A stretch of 64,000 nucleotides of DNA. It comes from Zizania palustris. Lineage: Eukaryota; Streptophyta; Magnoliopsida; Poales; Poaceae. Under the pieces are notes generated by a model, which was given only the letters and a program-made list of their open reading frames with translations, did no database searches and was not told the origin of the DNA. The stretch is from the NCBI GenBank assembly GCA_019279435.1, contig JAAALK010000079.1, forward strand, positions 110,234,664 through 110,298,663, in the 5' to 3' direction. Shown here piece after piece: positions 1 through 12,000 of this stretch. The position numbers and the translations under genes were made by a program. The first letter of the stretch is position 1, and each line of letters starts with the position of its first letter.

Positions 1-67
1 TGTCTGGAGGTGTGTCTTTCTCCTAAAATGTACTGTCAATCATTTGTCTCTATCTCCTATTATACTA
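1..67. other. Left flank of the Helitron, presumed remnant 5' of Gypsy A
   Basis: Short AT-rich stretch before the Helitron terminus; nothing coding is visible. Its last three bases (65-67, CTA), joined to 21229-21230 (TA) on the far side of the Helitron, give CTATA directly before the Gypsy A LTR. That would be the left copy of the 5-bp target duplication of Gypsy A, whose right copy is not in the window. Confidence 0.4.
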
Positions 68-100
68 CTAGTGAGAGGCTCGTGCGTTGCAACGGATGCA
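68..100 (-). other. Helitron 3' terminus with palindrome and CTAG
   Basis: On the minus strand this reads a perfect 10-bp palindrome, CGTTGCAACG (85-94), then GCACGAGCCTCTCA and terminal CTAG (71-68). Grass Helitrons commonly end in a GC-rich hairpin a few bases before CTRR, which acts as the replication termination signal. Complement of base 67 gives the T of the target site. Confidence 0.8.
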
Positions 101-311
101 TAATGTTAACGGCAATATATTTAGAACATGATATATTTGCCGAACACATTTGTTTAGTAATATTGCGATGATAAGAAACAAAGTAATATATTATTGTTCA
201 AAACAATACATAGAGCTATCATTTATATATAAAGTGTCATTACATATTTATAATTACAGATCTGGTATGAAATTGTACAATATACTATATAGTGAGCACA
301 TATTCTTTTAT

Positions 312-3300
312 CTACTCAGTGAGCACTTCCTTGTAGACGATATTCTTCGTTAGCGTGCTTGTTGAATTGATACCCCTATTTGTTTCCGAAGCGGCGAGTA
401 TTTTGATATTGCTACGAGAAGTTGCTCGTGACAGAGCTACATATAATTGTCCATGAGAGAACACCGGGTTCGGGAGGTATATTCCAACATGTGGTATTGT
501 TTGACCCTGTGCTTTATTAATTGTCATTGCAAAACTCACCCTAACAGGAAATTGACTCCTCTTAAACTTGAAGGGGAACATCTCATCATCGGAGGGGCAC
601 AAGGGTATGCGTGGAAGGAAGACTCTCTCACTAGCATGTTGTCCCAATACAATTTTAGCATCAATAGTATTTCTTTGAAATGCTCGGACTATCAACCTAG
701 TCTCATTACACAGACCATTGGCCGGGTCAAGATTTCTGAGCAAAATCACAGGACAATTAACCTTGAGTTTTAATATATGTGGAGGTAACCCATTTGGCGT
801 TAATGAATTCAAGAACTCAGACGGATAATGGTTGCATAGATCATCGACTGCTCGATCATGACTGTGATAAATCATCTCATCACTAGGAAAACGTTCGATA
901 AGCTTCATGTTTATTGCATCAACGTTCTCATTCCTCGTTGACAAAATAGCTCGAGATGTGATGTAGTCTGCATCAGTCATGTTTGCACCTAACATTGGAA
1001 ATATCATGTCAATAAGACTATCAATGTCTGATTCTGCACCAGTGTAGGATACACATATTTCGTCGGGTAAATTTACATAGTCATCATCGATGATCTCTTC
1101 AATGCCATTGCCAATCCGTAGCAGGTAGTCTGAAAACCATATATCTGATTGAGCTCTCATGTTATGGACAAGTCTCAATTGATGCATGTTATCCCATAGG
1201 TAAGATCTACGCAATGTTGCATTTACAATTTGAGCCCTATTCCCCTTTCGTATAACTGGAAGAACTTGTCTAAAGTCACCTCCAAAAACCATTGTTTTGC
1301 CTCCAAATGGTAGATTGGGCTTTTCCATTATGTCCCTCATGCTCTTGTCCAACGCCTCAATTGCCTGTCTTTTTGTCATGGAGACTTCATCCCATAATAT
1401 AAGCGAAGCTTTTTGAAGAAGCTTCGCAGTACCACTTTGTTTGGTGAAGTTACACACTGCATTATCTTGTATGCTTAGTGGTATCTTGAACCTTGAATGA
1501 GTCGTCCTACCTCCAGGCATGATGGAAGCAAGCAACACCAGATGTTGCAGTAGCAATAGCTATCTTCCCCTCGCTACGGACTTTTGCTAATAAAGCTTTG
1601 TACAGAAAGGTTTTTCCTGTTCCTCCTGGACCATCAACAAAAAACACACCTCCACTATTGTTGTCAACGGATGATAGTATAACATCATAAGCATATCTCT
1701 GTTTGCATTAAGAGAGGATGTGCTCGCTAGTAGCTCATTATCCACCTGTATAGAGGACTCTTCACAAATCTCCCTCACCTCACCTGCCATGGCGTCATAT
1801 GATTCATAAATTTCTGGAAGAGGAAATGATGTTATCTCTTTACCCATTGACTGAAGCAATTTTCTTATATCCAATAACACCATTTGTTCAACTGCATATG
1901 CATTCATCTGGGATCGTCGGATGTCATCAGACATTGCTTCGAAGTGTTTGTTCCAGAGTCCACGCACATCGCTAGGTTCACAATAAACCAATATTGTAGC
2001 AAACAACCTTCGGAGGGACGAAGGCATATGAAAAACTTCAGCTTCAGAGAGGCACTCATCAATGCTGTTATCTGACTCAATAATACATCTTTTCTCAGCG
2101 CTTTCTCGAAATGTAGGGTATACAATACCATCATATGTCCTCAAATTCTCAAATGAAGTAGCACCAACCACATGGTTTAATAGCACCCTCAAGTAGTATC
2201 TCTCTCCCTCTGCTGGCTGTGCTGAGATGATCCTCCCAACCTGCGTGCTTCGTTCTCTTATTTTCCAAAGCTTACGTCTAGGCAACCACACTGCATATTG
2301 TGGGAAATCCCTATAAAGTAATGTGCGTGCCCACGTAAATTCTTGATTTGCCTTGAAATACTCAGTCAACATGGTTCTTGAGACACCCTGTTGGTCGAGA
2401 ACTTCACGTACATCAGCATTCTCTCTATAGGACACAAGATGCATTCCTGGGAGGTGGAGCTGTAACTGTAGCACTAGTGGCGAAATCCCGCTAAGATCAA
2501 ATCCAAATATTCTCCACAATGCCTCCTGTGGTGTTACCCACCTAGCATCCCTATATTCATTGATCTCATTAATCTCGCGGTTTTCATCAGCTTCATTGAC
2601 GGACACAGACGCCCTATCATGACCCTTATAAATATACTTGTAGAGGTACTTAACAGCCTTAATACTCGAACAAACTTCTGCATTGATGTGACAGTCATAC
2701 CTTCTTAGAAGCATAGGATTATATGGAACAACCCATCTGTTGTCTAAGTCATGACCTCTCACTCTTACCCTTTGTCTGTCATCTCTTCTCCTGTAGATAG
2801 GGTAAGAATCTTCGCCTTGGATAGTTGTGTCACTAAATTGGCGTGGATAATAGCACTTGCAACTACCATTTTTCATGCATGGACTCTTCCTATTTAGTGG
2901 GCCACACGGGCCATGCATCATATGTTTCACTACCATTTCATATAGCTCCGGGTATATATCCTTATCTGGAAGTTCTGCTGATATAACATTATCATACTCA
3001 TCGGGACAACTCAATTTATATGTTGACTCCATGATAAGGAGGAAATGTGCATGTGGTAGACCCCTTTTTTGGAACTCGATTACATGGACTTGTGCTGCAA
3101 TGATTCCTAGGATATGTTTACGAAATAGCTGGAATTTGAGATCCTCTAGCTTGGCTTTAAATACACGCACAACAAGATCAGGATGATCTTGTGGTGTTTG
3201 GCCAGGTGCAAGGTCCCTACTTATCTCTTCCCAATTAGGATTACAAGTCATTGTGATAAATATGTCGGGTTTTCCATACTTCTGCACCAAGGCCATAGCA

Positions 3301-3361
3301 TCCATGTATCTTCGTCTCATATCCCTCCCGCCACCGATAAACGATGCAGGTAGGACCCATC
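312..3361 (-). pseudogene. Helitron Rep/helicase gene, 3' part (broken)
   Basis: C-terminal two thirds of the Helitron transposase. From 3361 leftward come the Rep core (FIGGGRDMRR, FITMTCNPNW; HUH-type motif HVIEFQKRGLPHAHFL near 3050-3100), the inter-domain region, and a PIF1-like helicase. Walker A (GPGGTGKT) is encoded near 1612-1640, and later helicase motifs include LSLILWDEVSM, FGGDFRQVLPVI and AMTINKAQGQT. The stop is at 312-314. Breaks: a one-base loss around 1708 shifts frame before Walker A, and an extra base around 1540 shifts it back, so Walker A lies outside the two long open frames (1587-3494 and 312-1556). The upstream part continues at 14993 beyond Tat-1. The long frame entering from 3494 starts inside the Tat-1 LTR and is an artefact of the insertion. 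Confidence 0.9.
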
Positions 3362-3855
3362 TGTTGGCGTAAAAGATTACGCTAACAGGTTTCTGTAGAA
3401 AAGAACTAACAAACGAAGTGTTTGCGAAGCAAACTGTTCTAAGCCTCCGAAAGGATAATAGCTTAGAATAGTTCGAAAGTGTGTATTGAATCACTTGTAA
3501 TCGGTCCCTATTACAGGGTGAAATGAGGGGTATTTATAGGCCTAAACATTAAGGAAAAGACCTATTTACCCCTCTATTACAACCGACATTAAGGAAACTA
3601 TTCGGTTTCCTTAATAGGGCTAAAATGGTAAAAGACTAATCTAATAGGATAGAAGATAAGTCTTCCATCTTAGCTGGCAGAAAAGATCCTGAAGGGCTTT
3701 GGTTCGAAGACATTCTTCGAACTAGTGCCTGTCTTCGGGCTTCGAACCAGGTTCTGGGCATCTTCGAAGATGGTCTTCGGACAATCTTCGAACTGGTTGG
3801 CTGTCTTCATGCTGCTTTGGCAATAACCCCGAAGATGAGATATTTTCCCCCAACA
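3362..3855 (-). repeat. 3' LTR of Tat-1
   Basis: 494 bp, TG...CA on the minus strand (TGTTGG...CCAACA inverted ends). The TATA box TATAAATA is at 3531-3538 (complement). Ends were set by the 6-bp terminal inverted repeat, the TSD and the match to 14494-14987. Confidence 0.95.
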
Positions 3856-3866
3856 GTAGCCCCTCG
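3856..3866 (-). other. Polypurine tract of Tat-1
   Basis: Minus strand reads GAGGGGCTAC directly against the 3' LTR, the expected primer site for plus-strand DNA synthesis. The same sequence adjoins the 3' LTRs of Tat-2 (51794-51803) and Tat-0 (36876 onward). Confidence 0.8.
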
Positions 3867-4179
3867 AATACGCTTCTCTGTTTGACCTGTAACGTTTAGG
3901 AAAGCAGTATACGCAAGAAAAGTATTCATGCGTAGGGGTTAACAAATTTATATCATCTCCGAACTATGTGGAGATAAATGCTTCGGATTGGCATTCGAAG
4001 GAGTTACATTCGAAGTAACTCAAAGTGTCTTTAGAAATACCGAAGACTTTTTAGACTTGAAAAAATAGCCGTTAACCTGTTTCTTCTAACAGAAGTTAAA
4101 CGATCCGTTATTTCGGAGGAAATAACGGGCAAGAATGCGAAAGGGCAGAACTCAAACGGTAACAACGGAACATTTAGGC

Positions 4180-4187
4180 TATAAATA
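4180..4187 (+). promoter_or_regulatory. TATA box of the Tat-1 antisense gene
   Basis: TATAAATA lies 140 bp upstream of the antisense gene ATG at 4320. TATA boxes at almost the same distance occur in Tat-2 (51467-51474) and Tat-0 (38588 onward). Between TATA and ATG, several short copies of TTGAGTTCTTGAGCCC (4252-4305) form a small tandem repeat in the presumed leader. Confidence 0.6.
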
Positions 4188-4319
4188 ACGAGCCCAAAAC
4201 TTACCCGATTACTTTTCAACCGTTCCTCTCAGTCAAAAGCTTTGTGAGCCCCTTGAGTTCTTGAGCCCTAGCCTTTGAGTTCTTGAGCCCTTTGAGTTCT
4301 TGAGCACCGAGCGATCATA

Positions 4320-7300
4320 ATGGAAGACCAAAGGATCTGCGCCTCCTTCGGCTTTGGCTCGGCAGCAGGCAGCCGCAGCAGCACAGCGGCGACATTGGCG
4401 GCGGCACCCTCGATGCAGACGGGAACATCCATGGCGGCAGGGGGGAGAAATCCCCAAATCCCCGATGACCAAGGTCTGTGTCCAGCTTCGACTAAATACT
4501 TGGATCAGTCTTTTGAGTTAGGACCCTCTACCTGCAAGAGAGAATCTTTGGCAATCACAGCAGGGGGAAAGATTAGCAATGGGGTTATGGTTCGGAGGCC
4601 GGGCAAAGAATCAATTCCATCACCAAGACCGGGAGAGGTCGTAGTGTTCGAAGCTTTTTTCAAAGCAGGCTTAGGCCTCCCTGCTGTGGATTTCTTGGCC
4701 GAAGTTCTTGACCTGTTTCATGTAACCCTCCCCCAACTGTCTCCGAATGCCGTAGCTAGATTAGCTATCTTTGAATGGGCGCTGAGAGCCGAAGGTTGTG
4801 AGGGGAGAGCTGAAATCTTCGCTGCGCTTCATAGAGCAACTTGTCAGCCGAAGACCTTCGTAGGCTCCGGAGGTGAGAAAGTAGTGGTTGCCTTCGGAAG
4901 CATCAATTTTAGGCTTCGAGACGAATATGCTCTGCGATTCCCTGCTAAGGCCATCAATGCTAGATGGTACACTGATTGGGTACTAAGGTGGTTTTATGCC
5001 GAAGTCGGAGCTAGCAGTCCTCTGGCTGGGCCCCTCAAAGAAATCCGATTCAGGAAAGAAGCCCTAGTGCAACCCGACGAAGGCCAGCTCGAAGCCCGCC
5101 TGAACCTGCTTGAAAAAGTTAGCCGAAGGCTCAGTATGCGAGACTTGGCTGAAGAATTCATCGGTCTTCAAATTCCTCCACTGATGGCCAACTGGCCTAT
5201 CATCTTCGAAGATGACTCCGAAGGCGGCCTTCGCAAAATCAATTATACTTCGAGCCCTGCAGGTAACTTCGAAACCAACATGCATTGTACATATTTACTT
5301 CGAAGAAAGACTAACTCGAATTATTTTTTAGCTTCTTCAGACCCTATTACATCAGAGCAAATCGTAAGGGCTTCAGAGAAGATTCTGGGTGCTCCAACTC
5401 CGTCGGAAAAAGAATGGCGAATCAAATTAGTCGGAAGTTGGGAGCGATTTAACAGAGTATGGGGAATGCTGGAGTTAACTCCACCCCCTCTGACGGATTG
5501 GGTGCCTCAGGAGAAAGGCCCCAAGAAAAGAGTAGCTGAAGCCGGAGCTTCAAGTTCAGCGAAAACTCCGGTGAAGAAGGTGGCTCGGAAGCCAAAGAAT
5601 CTCGCACCTTCGGATCCTGCTCCTTCAAGCTCAAGAACCTCACTTTCTGGTTCTAAAGAGGATGAAGGTATTTTATTAGTGAAATTAATTGATGAAGATG
5701 CAGCTCAACGAAGTATTCACATTGAAGATACTGCAGGTATTCCGGAGCCTCAAGCCAACATCGAAGAAGTAAGAGCTCTGGATACCCAAGAGGAACAAAT
5801 CGAAGCCCCTATGGGTGTAGATGAGGCCGAAGTACCTGCGAACGTACCGGAGTCTGGAGATAATGCTGATCAACCAAGGACTTCGGTAGTTCAAGAAGAT
5901 ACAACTCAGGCCGGAGTTCCTGTGGACGAAGGTGGGGTCAAAGTCACTATGGCTTCGATTCCCGAAGAAGTAACGAGGACTCCCCAGGACGATGCTCCTG
6001 CAGTCCAAGATTTAGCGGCTGATTCGGATGAGGACTACACTTTTGATCCTCCGATCAGTCCAGTACTCGATCTTCCGGAGAATGTCGAAGGTAAATTTTG
6101 CATAATTCTTATCAATTTTTGCAAAATTATACAATGTATAATATTTCTGTTTTTGCAGAGCCTCCTGTTGTCGAAGTAACCCTCGAAGATGCAATTCAAA
6201 GACCTTCGACAACTTCGGAGCCACAACCGGAGGTTATTCTACCGGGGCCTGGAAGAGGAAAAAGACACATAGAGCCCCTCCCTGCTCAAGGATCGACTTC
6301 ATCTGAGTCAACAGATGAAAGTGAATCGACTGAGGGGGGGCCATCTTCAGAAGTTCCAAGAGCCTCGGAAGAAATCTCTGGACCTTCGCTAAGCAGAGCT
6401 GATCAGAAAGCTTCAGTAATGCTTCCTCTCATAACTCCTTTTTTGGAGGAGAAAACCGGACTTGGGACTTTGGTTAAACCTTTGGGTCAAGCCAGTCGCA
6501 AAGTCGGGGAAACAGAACTGGTAGCCCTTTTAAGCAGAGCGAAGGGTTCGGAGCTTAACCTTGCTGTGGAAAGAGCAGCTTATCAGGTATAAAGCATCTT
6601 CGAACCAAATAGCAAATTATATATGAATAATTTCTTATTTCATTTTTTTCTTTTTTCTTAGCAAGCAGTCTTAGCCCGCGCTGCGGCTTTATCGAACGAA
6701 AACGAAATTGCTCAACTTCGGGAAGAGAACGAAACTCTTCAAAGAAATTTTAACTTCTCCGAAGGTCGAGTAGCTCAGATGGACAATGTAATACTAGCAA
6801 AGCGAAGGGCTAGGCAAAGCTTGGAGGCTGCGAAGAAAGAGCTCGAAGCAGAAAGAATTGTGCTTCGAGCGGAGATTGAAAGACTGCGGACGGAGGATGC
6901 TGCCAAGGGGTCTGAACTTGTAAGACTACAAGAAGAGGCTGGCCAACTCCGGACTCAGAAGAATGCTTTGACTACGGAGAATGCTAGAATCTCTGGGGTT
7001 TTATCAGAAACGACTTCGGCCAAGGATGCCCTTAATGCGGAAAAGCTCAAGTCTGAGAAGGTGGCTTCGGAGGTCATCGAGCAGATGCTAGGTGTCTTGG
7101 AGTACTTCGGTACTACCGGATCACTACCTTCGGATGACAATGTAACTCTGCTGCGCCGGCTAAAGAGGATCCAAGGAGCAGCGAAGCAAATGAAGACGGC
7201 AGGCATGCGTTATGGAGAACTCTCCGGACAAGTGTCTGCCCTTGGAATACTTCGTTACTACGAGGATTTGGGCCGAACAATCACTCCGAGCGCAGAGGGC

Positions 7301-7666
7301 TCCATCATCTTCGACTACGCGAGACTTTTGACTCCTTCCGAAGGCGTAGCTACTGCTTGGCGAGCCTTCCAAACTTCGTGGAGAGCCGAAGGTCGATCTG
7401 CGATCAAGGCTTGGATTGATGAAGGCCAACGCCAAAAGCAAGTTCGGAGTCAAGCTTCGAGCAGTCAGCCTCCTCCGAACCCGCAGGTTTAGGATTATTT
7501 AGGATTTTTTGATTATGTAAAGCTGATGCTTGTAAATATTTATCAATGAAAATCTTGTTTGTCATATTTTTAGGCTTTGCCTCTTATGGAAGATATCGAA
7601 GTGTTAGAGCTTAACAGCGAACTTCGCTCATTGTGGAACACCTTTCGAACTTCTAAAGAGTTATAA
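4320..7666 (+). CDS. Spliced antisense gene of Tat-1 (Transposase_28-like, truncated)
   Basis: Encoded on the strand opposite gag-pol. Modelled exons are 4320-5262, 5332-6090, 6159-6586, 6662-7486 and 7574-7666. All introns begin GT and end AG and are 68-87 bp, and the exon phases join in one frame, giving about 1015 residues. Residues about 110-230 resemble Pfam Transposase_28, 'putative gypsy type transposon' (LPAVDFLAEVL, LSPNAVARLAIFEWAL). An acidic Ser/Glu-rich middle follows, then a long coiled coil in exon 4 (heptads such as AKKELEAERIVLRAEIERL). Compared with Tat-2, an extra T near 7645 shifts exon 5 into the stop TAA at 7664-7666. A compensating base loss near 7806 means the remaining coding similarity continues to 8053. 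The function is unknown; Tat-lineage elements are known to carry such antisense frames. Confidence 0.75.
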
Positions 7667-8419
7667 GCGTCCTCGATTTCTTATTCCTCGAGATGACTCC
7701 GGCGTTATTGCGCCCGAAGTAATCAAAGACGTATTGTCTTATATTAAAGAGGAAAATAAAGAGATTGACGCAAACACCTCGTCTTCTGAAGACACTAATT
7801 GGTCGAAGACGAAGGTGAAGCCCAAAATAAAAGATCTGAAGATCTTAGAAGCTGGGAAAGAAGCCCCGAGCGGCTTCGAACTTGGGCCGAGCTTCAACAA
7901 GAGCAAAAGGATTTTAGAGCTTCGAAGGGGAGGAAGAGAGTTAAACGTAAAGTTCTTAGAACTTCCGATGTTGGAACTAGTCGTTCCACCCCTAGCTCTC
8001 GGGACCGAAGAGGTCTCCGATTCCTTCTTGGTATAGATACCAATTTTTCATAATGTAATCTGTAAACACATTTGTTTCAATAATGAATGCCGATTTAAAA
8101 TTGTCTCCATATTTACTAGCCCCTCTTTGGGTATAAGCAACTTCGAACTGTATTCAAAGATGGTTATGCGCAAAGAAAAAACTTCGAAGTACAATTTTTT
8201 GGGGGTTCGGAGCCCCTCTGTCATTTAAATATCTTTTGAAATCTTATGAAATGTCTTCGACCTTTGTAGTCAGAAGAATGGTAACTTGGTACCTTTGTTT
8301 TATGAAAGAAATCAATTGAGATATCTTTCAGGACACTTTAGTGTCTTAAGAATTTTGTCACTTTGGACTTATATGAACAAACATTCGAAGCTCATGGCTT
8401 AAATGTTGTTTTGCTTTAG
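7667..8419. other. Lost exon-5 tail and 3' spacer of the Tat-1 antisense gene
   Basis: 7667-8053 matches the end of the Tat-2 antisense protein (basic tail with KGRKRVKRKV) but is out of frame after the 7645 insertion. 8054-8419 is an AT-rich spacer that probably holds the antisense gene's 3' end. No other coding signal is seen. Confidence 0.6.
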
Positions 8420-8830
8420 CCACCTTCGGCTATTCTTGCAGAAGTCTACCAGCCAAAGGCTTGGACTTCGCAGAAATTGGCCACCTTCGGCTCTTTTTAC
8501 GGATGTCTACCAGCCAATGGCTTGGACTCCGTAGAATTGTAGCCACCTTCGGCTATTTTTGCAGAAGTCTACCAGCCGGAGCTTGGACTTCGCAGAATTT
8601 GGCCACCTTCGGCTCTTTTTTGCAGAAGTCTACCAGCCGGAGCTTGGACTTCGCAGAATTTGGCCACCTTCGGCTCTTTTTACGGATGTCTGCAAGCTGC
8701 AGCTTGGACTCCGCATATTTTGGCCACCTTCGGCTCTTTTTACGGAAGTCTACCAGCCGAAGCTTGGACTCCGTAGAATGTGGTATTGGCTCTTTTACGG
8801 ATGCCTACAAGGTATCAGCTTGGGCTCCGG
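8420..8830. repeat. About 60-bp tandem repeats between converging genes (Tat-1)
   Basis: Units start at 8420, 8481, 8543, 8603, 8664 and 8724, each opening with CCACCTTCGGCT and containing TTGGACTYCG, with a degenerate seventh unit to about 8830. The array lies between the 3' ends of the antisense gene (plus) and gag-pol (minus). Open frames across it are by-products of the repeat. Confidence 0.9.
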
Positions 8831-9034
8831 ATGGATTTCAGCCACCACACCGGAGGCTTCGACTTTATGGGTACGAAGTCCGGAAATACAGCCCAGCTTG
8901 ATGACACTTCCCTCTCGATCGACTTCCGTCCCAGCGCGTCCGCTCGGGAAACTAGGAGTGTCAAGGGGAAGGCAAACATCAGGGTGTATGCTTTATTAAT
9001 TTAGAGGTGATTACAAGCGAATTACAAGGAGCCC

Positions 9035-12000
9035 TTATGCGAAGTATCGCTTTAGGTGCTCCGCATGCCAAGTATGTGCTAACTCTTCACCTTCTAAATT
9101 AGCTAATTTGAATGAACCAGGGCGCCCTGAGCGGACAATTAGATATGGACCTTCCCATTTATTGCCTAACTTCCCTGGTGCTATAATGCTTCGTAGAACA
9201 AGATGACCCGGCCTTAACTCGCTGAGCTTAACCTTCGGGTCATACCAAGTCTTCGTCTGCTGATGATACTTTGATAAATTAGCTACAGCTCGAAGTCTTG
9301 TTTCTTCTGACAAATCTAACGAAGCTTGTCTTTCTTCTTCGATGTCTGGTTCGGTGCTGCGAAATGATCCCCCTTTTAGCTCCGTTGGAGTCATTGCTTC
9401 ATCTCCGAATAGTAGTCTGAACGGAGTAAAACCTGTGGACCTTGTTTGCGTAGTCCGAATGGACCACAGAATCTTCGGAAGCTCTTCGGTCCACAGTCCC
9501 TTTGATAATCCTACTATTCTTCGATTTAGCCCTGATAAAATATTTCCATTGGCTCGCTCAACGGCTCCATTCGACTGAGGATGTCTCACTGCAGCAAAAC
9601 ATAGTTGAATGCCTAGGTCTTCGCAAAACTTCCTGAAGGGTTCTGCGTTGAACTGTGTTCCATTATCAACTGTGAGATATCTAGGCACTCCGAACCGGCA
9701 AATAATGTTCTTCCAGAAGAATTTCTGTACATTATTCGAAGTGATAGCTGTTAAGGGCTCTGCTTCTACCCACTTAGAAAAATATTCAATGGCTACCACT
9801 GCGAACTTCAGATTTCCCTTTGCTAACGGAAAGGGACCAATTAGATCCATACCCCATCTGGCCATGGGCCATACCGGAGCAATGACTTGAAGAGCTGTTG
9901 GTGGGCGATCACTCCGTCGACCCATCCACTGGCATCCTTGACAAGTGCGGACCAAGCTCTCCGCATCAGCTGTTATTGTGGGCCAATAAAGCCCCTGGCG
10001 AAGTGTTTTTCCTGCCAGTGCTCTAGGGGCTAAATGACTTCCACAAAGGCCTTCGTGAATTTCTCGAAGAATTTCTTGGCCTTCGGCTTGAGATATAAAT
10101 CGGAGTAGAGGGGAACATACTCCGGCCTTGTATAATATACCGTTGATTAACTGATAGTTTCTTGCTCTGAGCTTTAATCTTGACAATTGGGGCTCTTCGG
10201 GCAAATTTGTTCCTCCTTGCAAGAGTTCTATGATCGAATCTTTCCAATCTGCATTAGGAATGCAGAGAATCTTTGCAGAAGCAACTTGTGGCACCGAAGG
10301 TACATTGAGCTCCTCATAAAAAGCTTCGTCAGGCACATCCACAGCTCCGGCAGCAGCCTTCGCTAAAATGTCCGCTTGCACGTTTTCAGCTCTTGGTATA
10401 CTCCGAATGGAAATACCCTTGAAATGTGCTTCGATCTTGCGAATTTCTTCCAAGTACTTTGCAAGCTGTGGATGTCGGACTTGAAAACTTTTGTCTACGT
10501 GCCCTGCTACTATCTGAGAATCTGTTTTTATAATTATCCTTGTAGCCCCTAGAGCACGTGCTTTCCGGAGTCCCAATAAAATTCCTTCGTACTCCGCTAT
10601 ATTATTGGTAGACTTAAAGTTGAGTCTTGCAGAGTACATTGCTCTTTGTCCTGACGGTGAAAACAATACTGCCCCAATGCCTGCTCCGGATGCTTGGAAA
10701 GCCCCATCGGAGTAAATAGTCCAAACTCCGTCATCTGATTTCTCCGAAGTCAACTTCGCAGGTGGAGTCCACTCTGCTACGAAGTCTGCTAGGACTTGAG
10801 ATTTGATAGCTGTCCTTGCCAGGAAAGATATGCCGAAGGGTGCTAGTTCTACTGCCCACTTTCCAATCCTTCCAGTGGAATCTTTGCTTCGGAGCATATC
10901 TCCTAAAGGATACGAAGTTGGTACAATTACATTATGAGCCAAAAAATAATGTCTTAGCTTCCTCGAAGCCATTATCAGAGCATAAACGAACTTCTCAAGT
11001 TTGGAGTATCTTGTTTTCGCTCCTGACAATGCTTCGGATACGAAATAGACAGGATTTTGGACCAACTTCCCATTGATATCCGCTTCTCTGACAAGGACTG
11101 CGCTGACAGCTGAGCCTGTAGCTGCAAGATACAGAAGTAGGGTTTCGTCCGCAATAGGCACCGTAAGTGTAGCAAGATTGCTGAGATAATCTTTAATATC
11201 TTCGAAGCTTTTCTGACACTCCGGTGTCCATGCAAAATCTTCGGACCCTTTCAAAGCTTTAAAGATTGGCAAGCTCCTCTCCGCAGACCTTGATAAAAAC
11301 CTGCTAAGTGCGGCCAGACGTCCAGTCAGCTTTTGCACTTGCTTTAAATTCTCCGGAGGAGCCATCTTCTGCAGCGCAGTTATTTGAGTAGGGCTAGCTT
11401 CAATTCCCCTGCTTGAAACTAAGTACCCTAACAACTTTCCAGCCTTAGCTCCGAATATACATTTTTCGGGGTTAAGATGGATCCCACATGCCCGAAGGCT
11501 ATTGAATGTTTCTGCTAAGTCTAGGCTATGTTGGTGCTTTAAAGCACTCTTTATTACAATATCATCCATATAGGCCTCCACATTGCGACCTAGTTGATGA
11601 CCTAGAGCCTTAGCAACTAATCTTGAAAAAGTAGCCCCAGCATTTCTTAGGCCGAAGGGCATTCTTACATAGCAGAAGACTCCCGAAGGAGTTACAAAGC
11701 TCGTCTTGATTTCATCTTCGCGCTTCAACCATATTTGATGATAACCAGAATACGCGTCGAGGAAGCTTAGTAACTCCGAACCTGCAGTGGAGTCAACTAG
11801 TTGATCAATTCGGGGCATGGGGTAGGGGTCACGTGGGCACGCTTTATTCAGAGATGTGAAATCAATGCACATGCGCCACTTCCCGGAAGACTTCTTCCTG
11901 ACGAAGACTGGGTTGGCTAACCATTCTGTATGGGCCACTTCTCTGATAATCCCAGCCTTCAACAGTTTTTCAACTTCGTCCTTAGCTAGAGCAGCTCTCT

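Noticed and set aside
3363..3494. Apparent N-terminal extension of the Helitron helicase frame (to 3494)
   Set aside because: It lies inside the Tat-1 LTR and is a chance in-frame entry created by the insertion.
8461..9004. Overlapping frames of 74-146 codons across the Tat-1 tandem array
   Set aside because: They repeat with the 60-bp unit in all frames and only reflect the tandem array.
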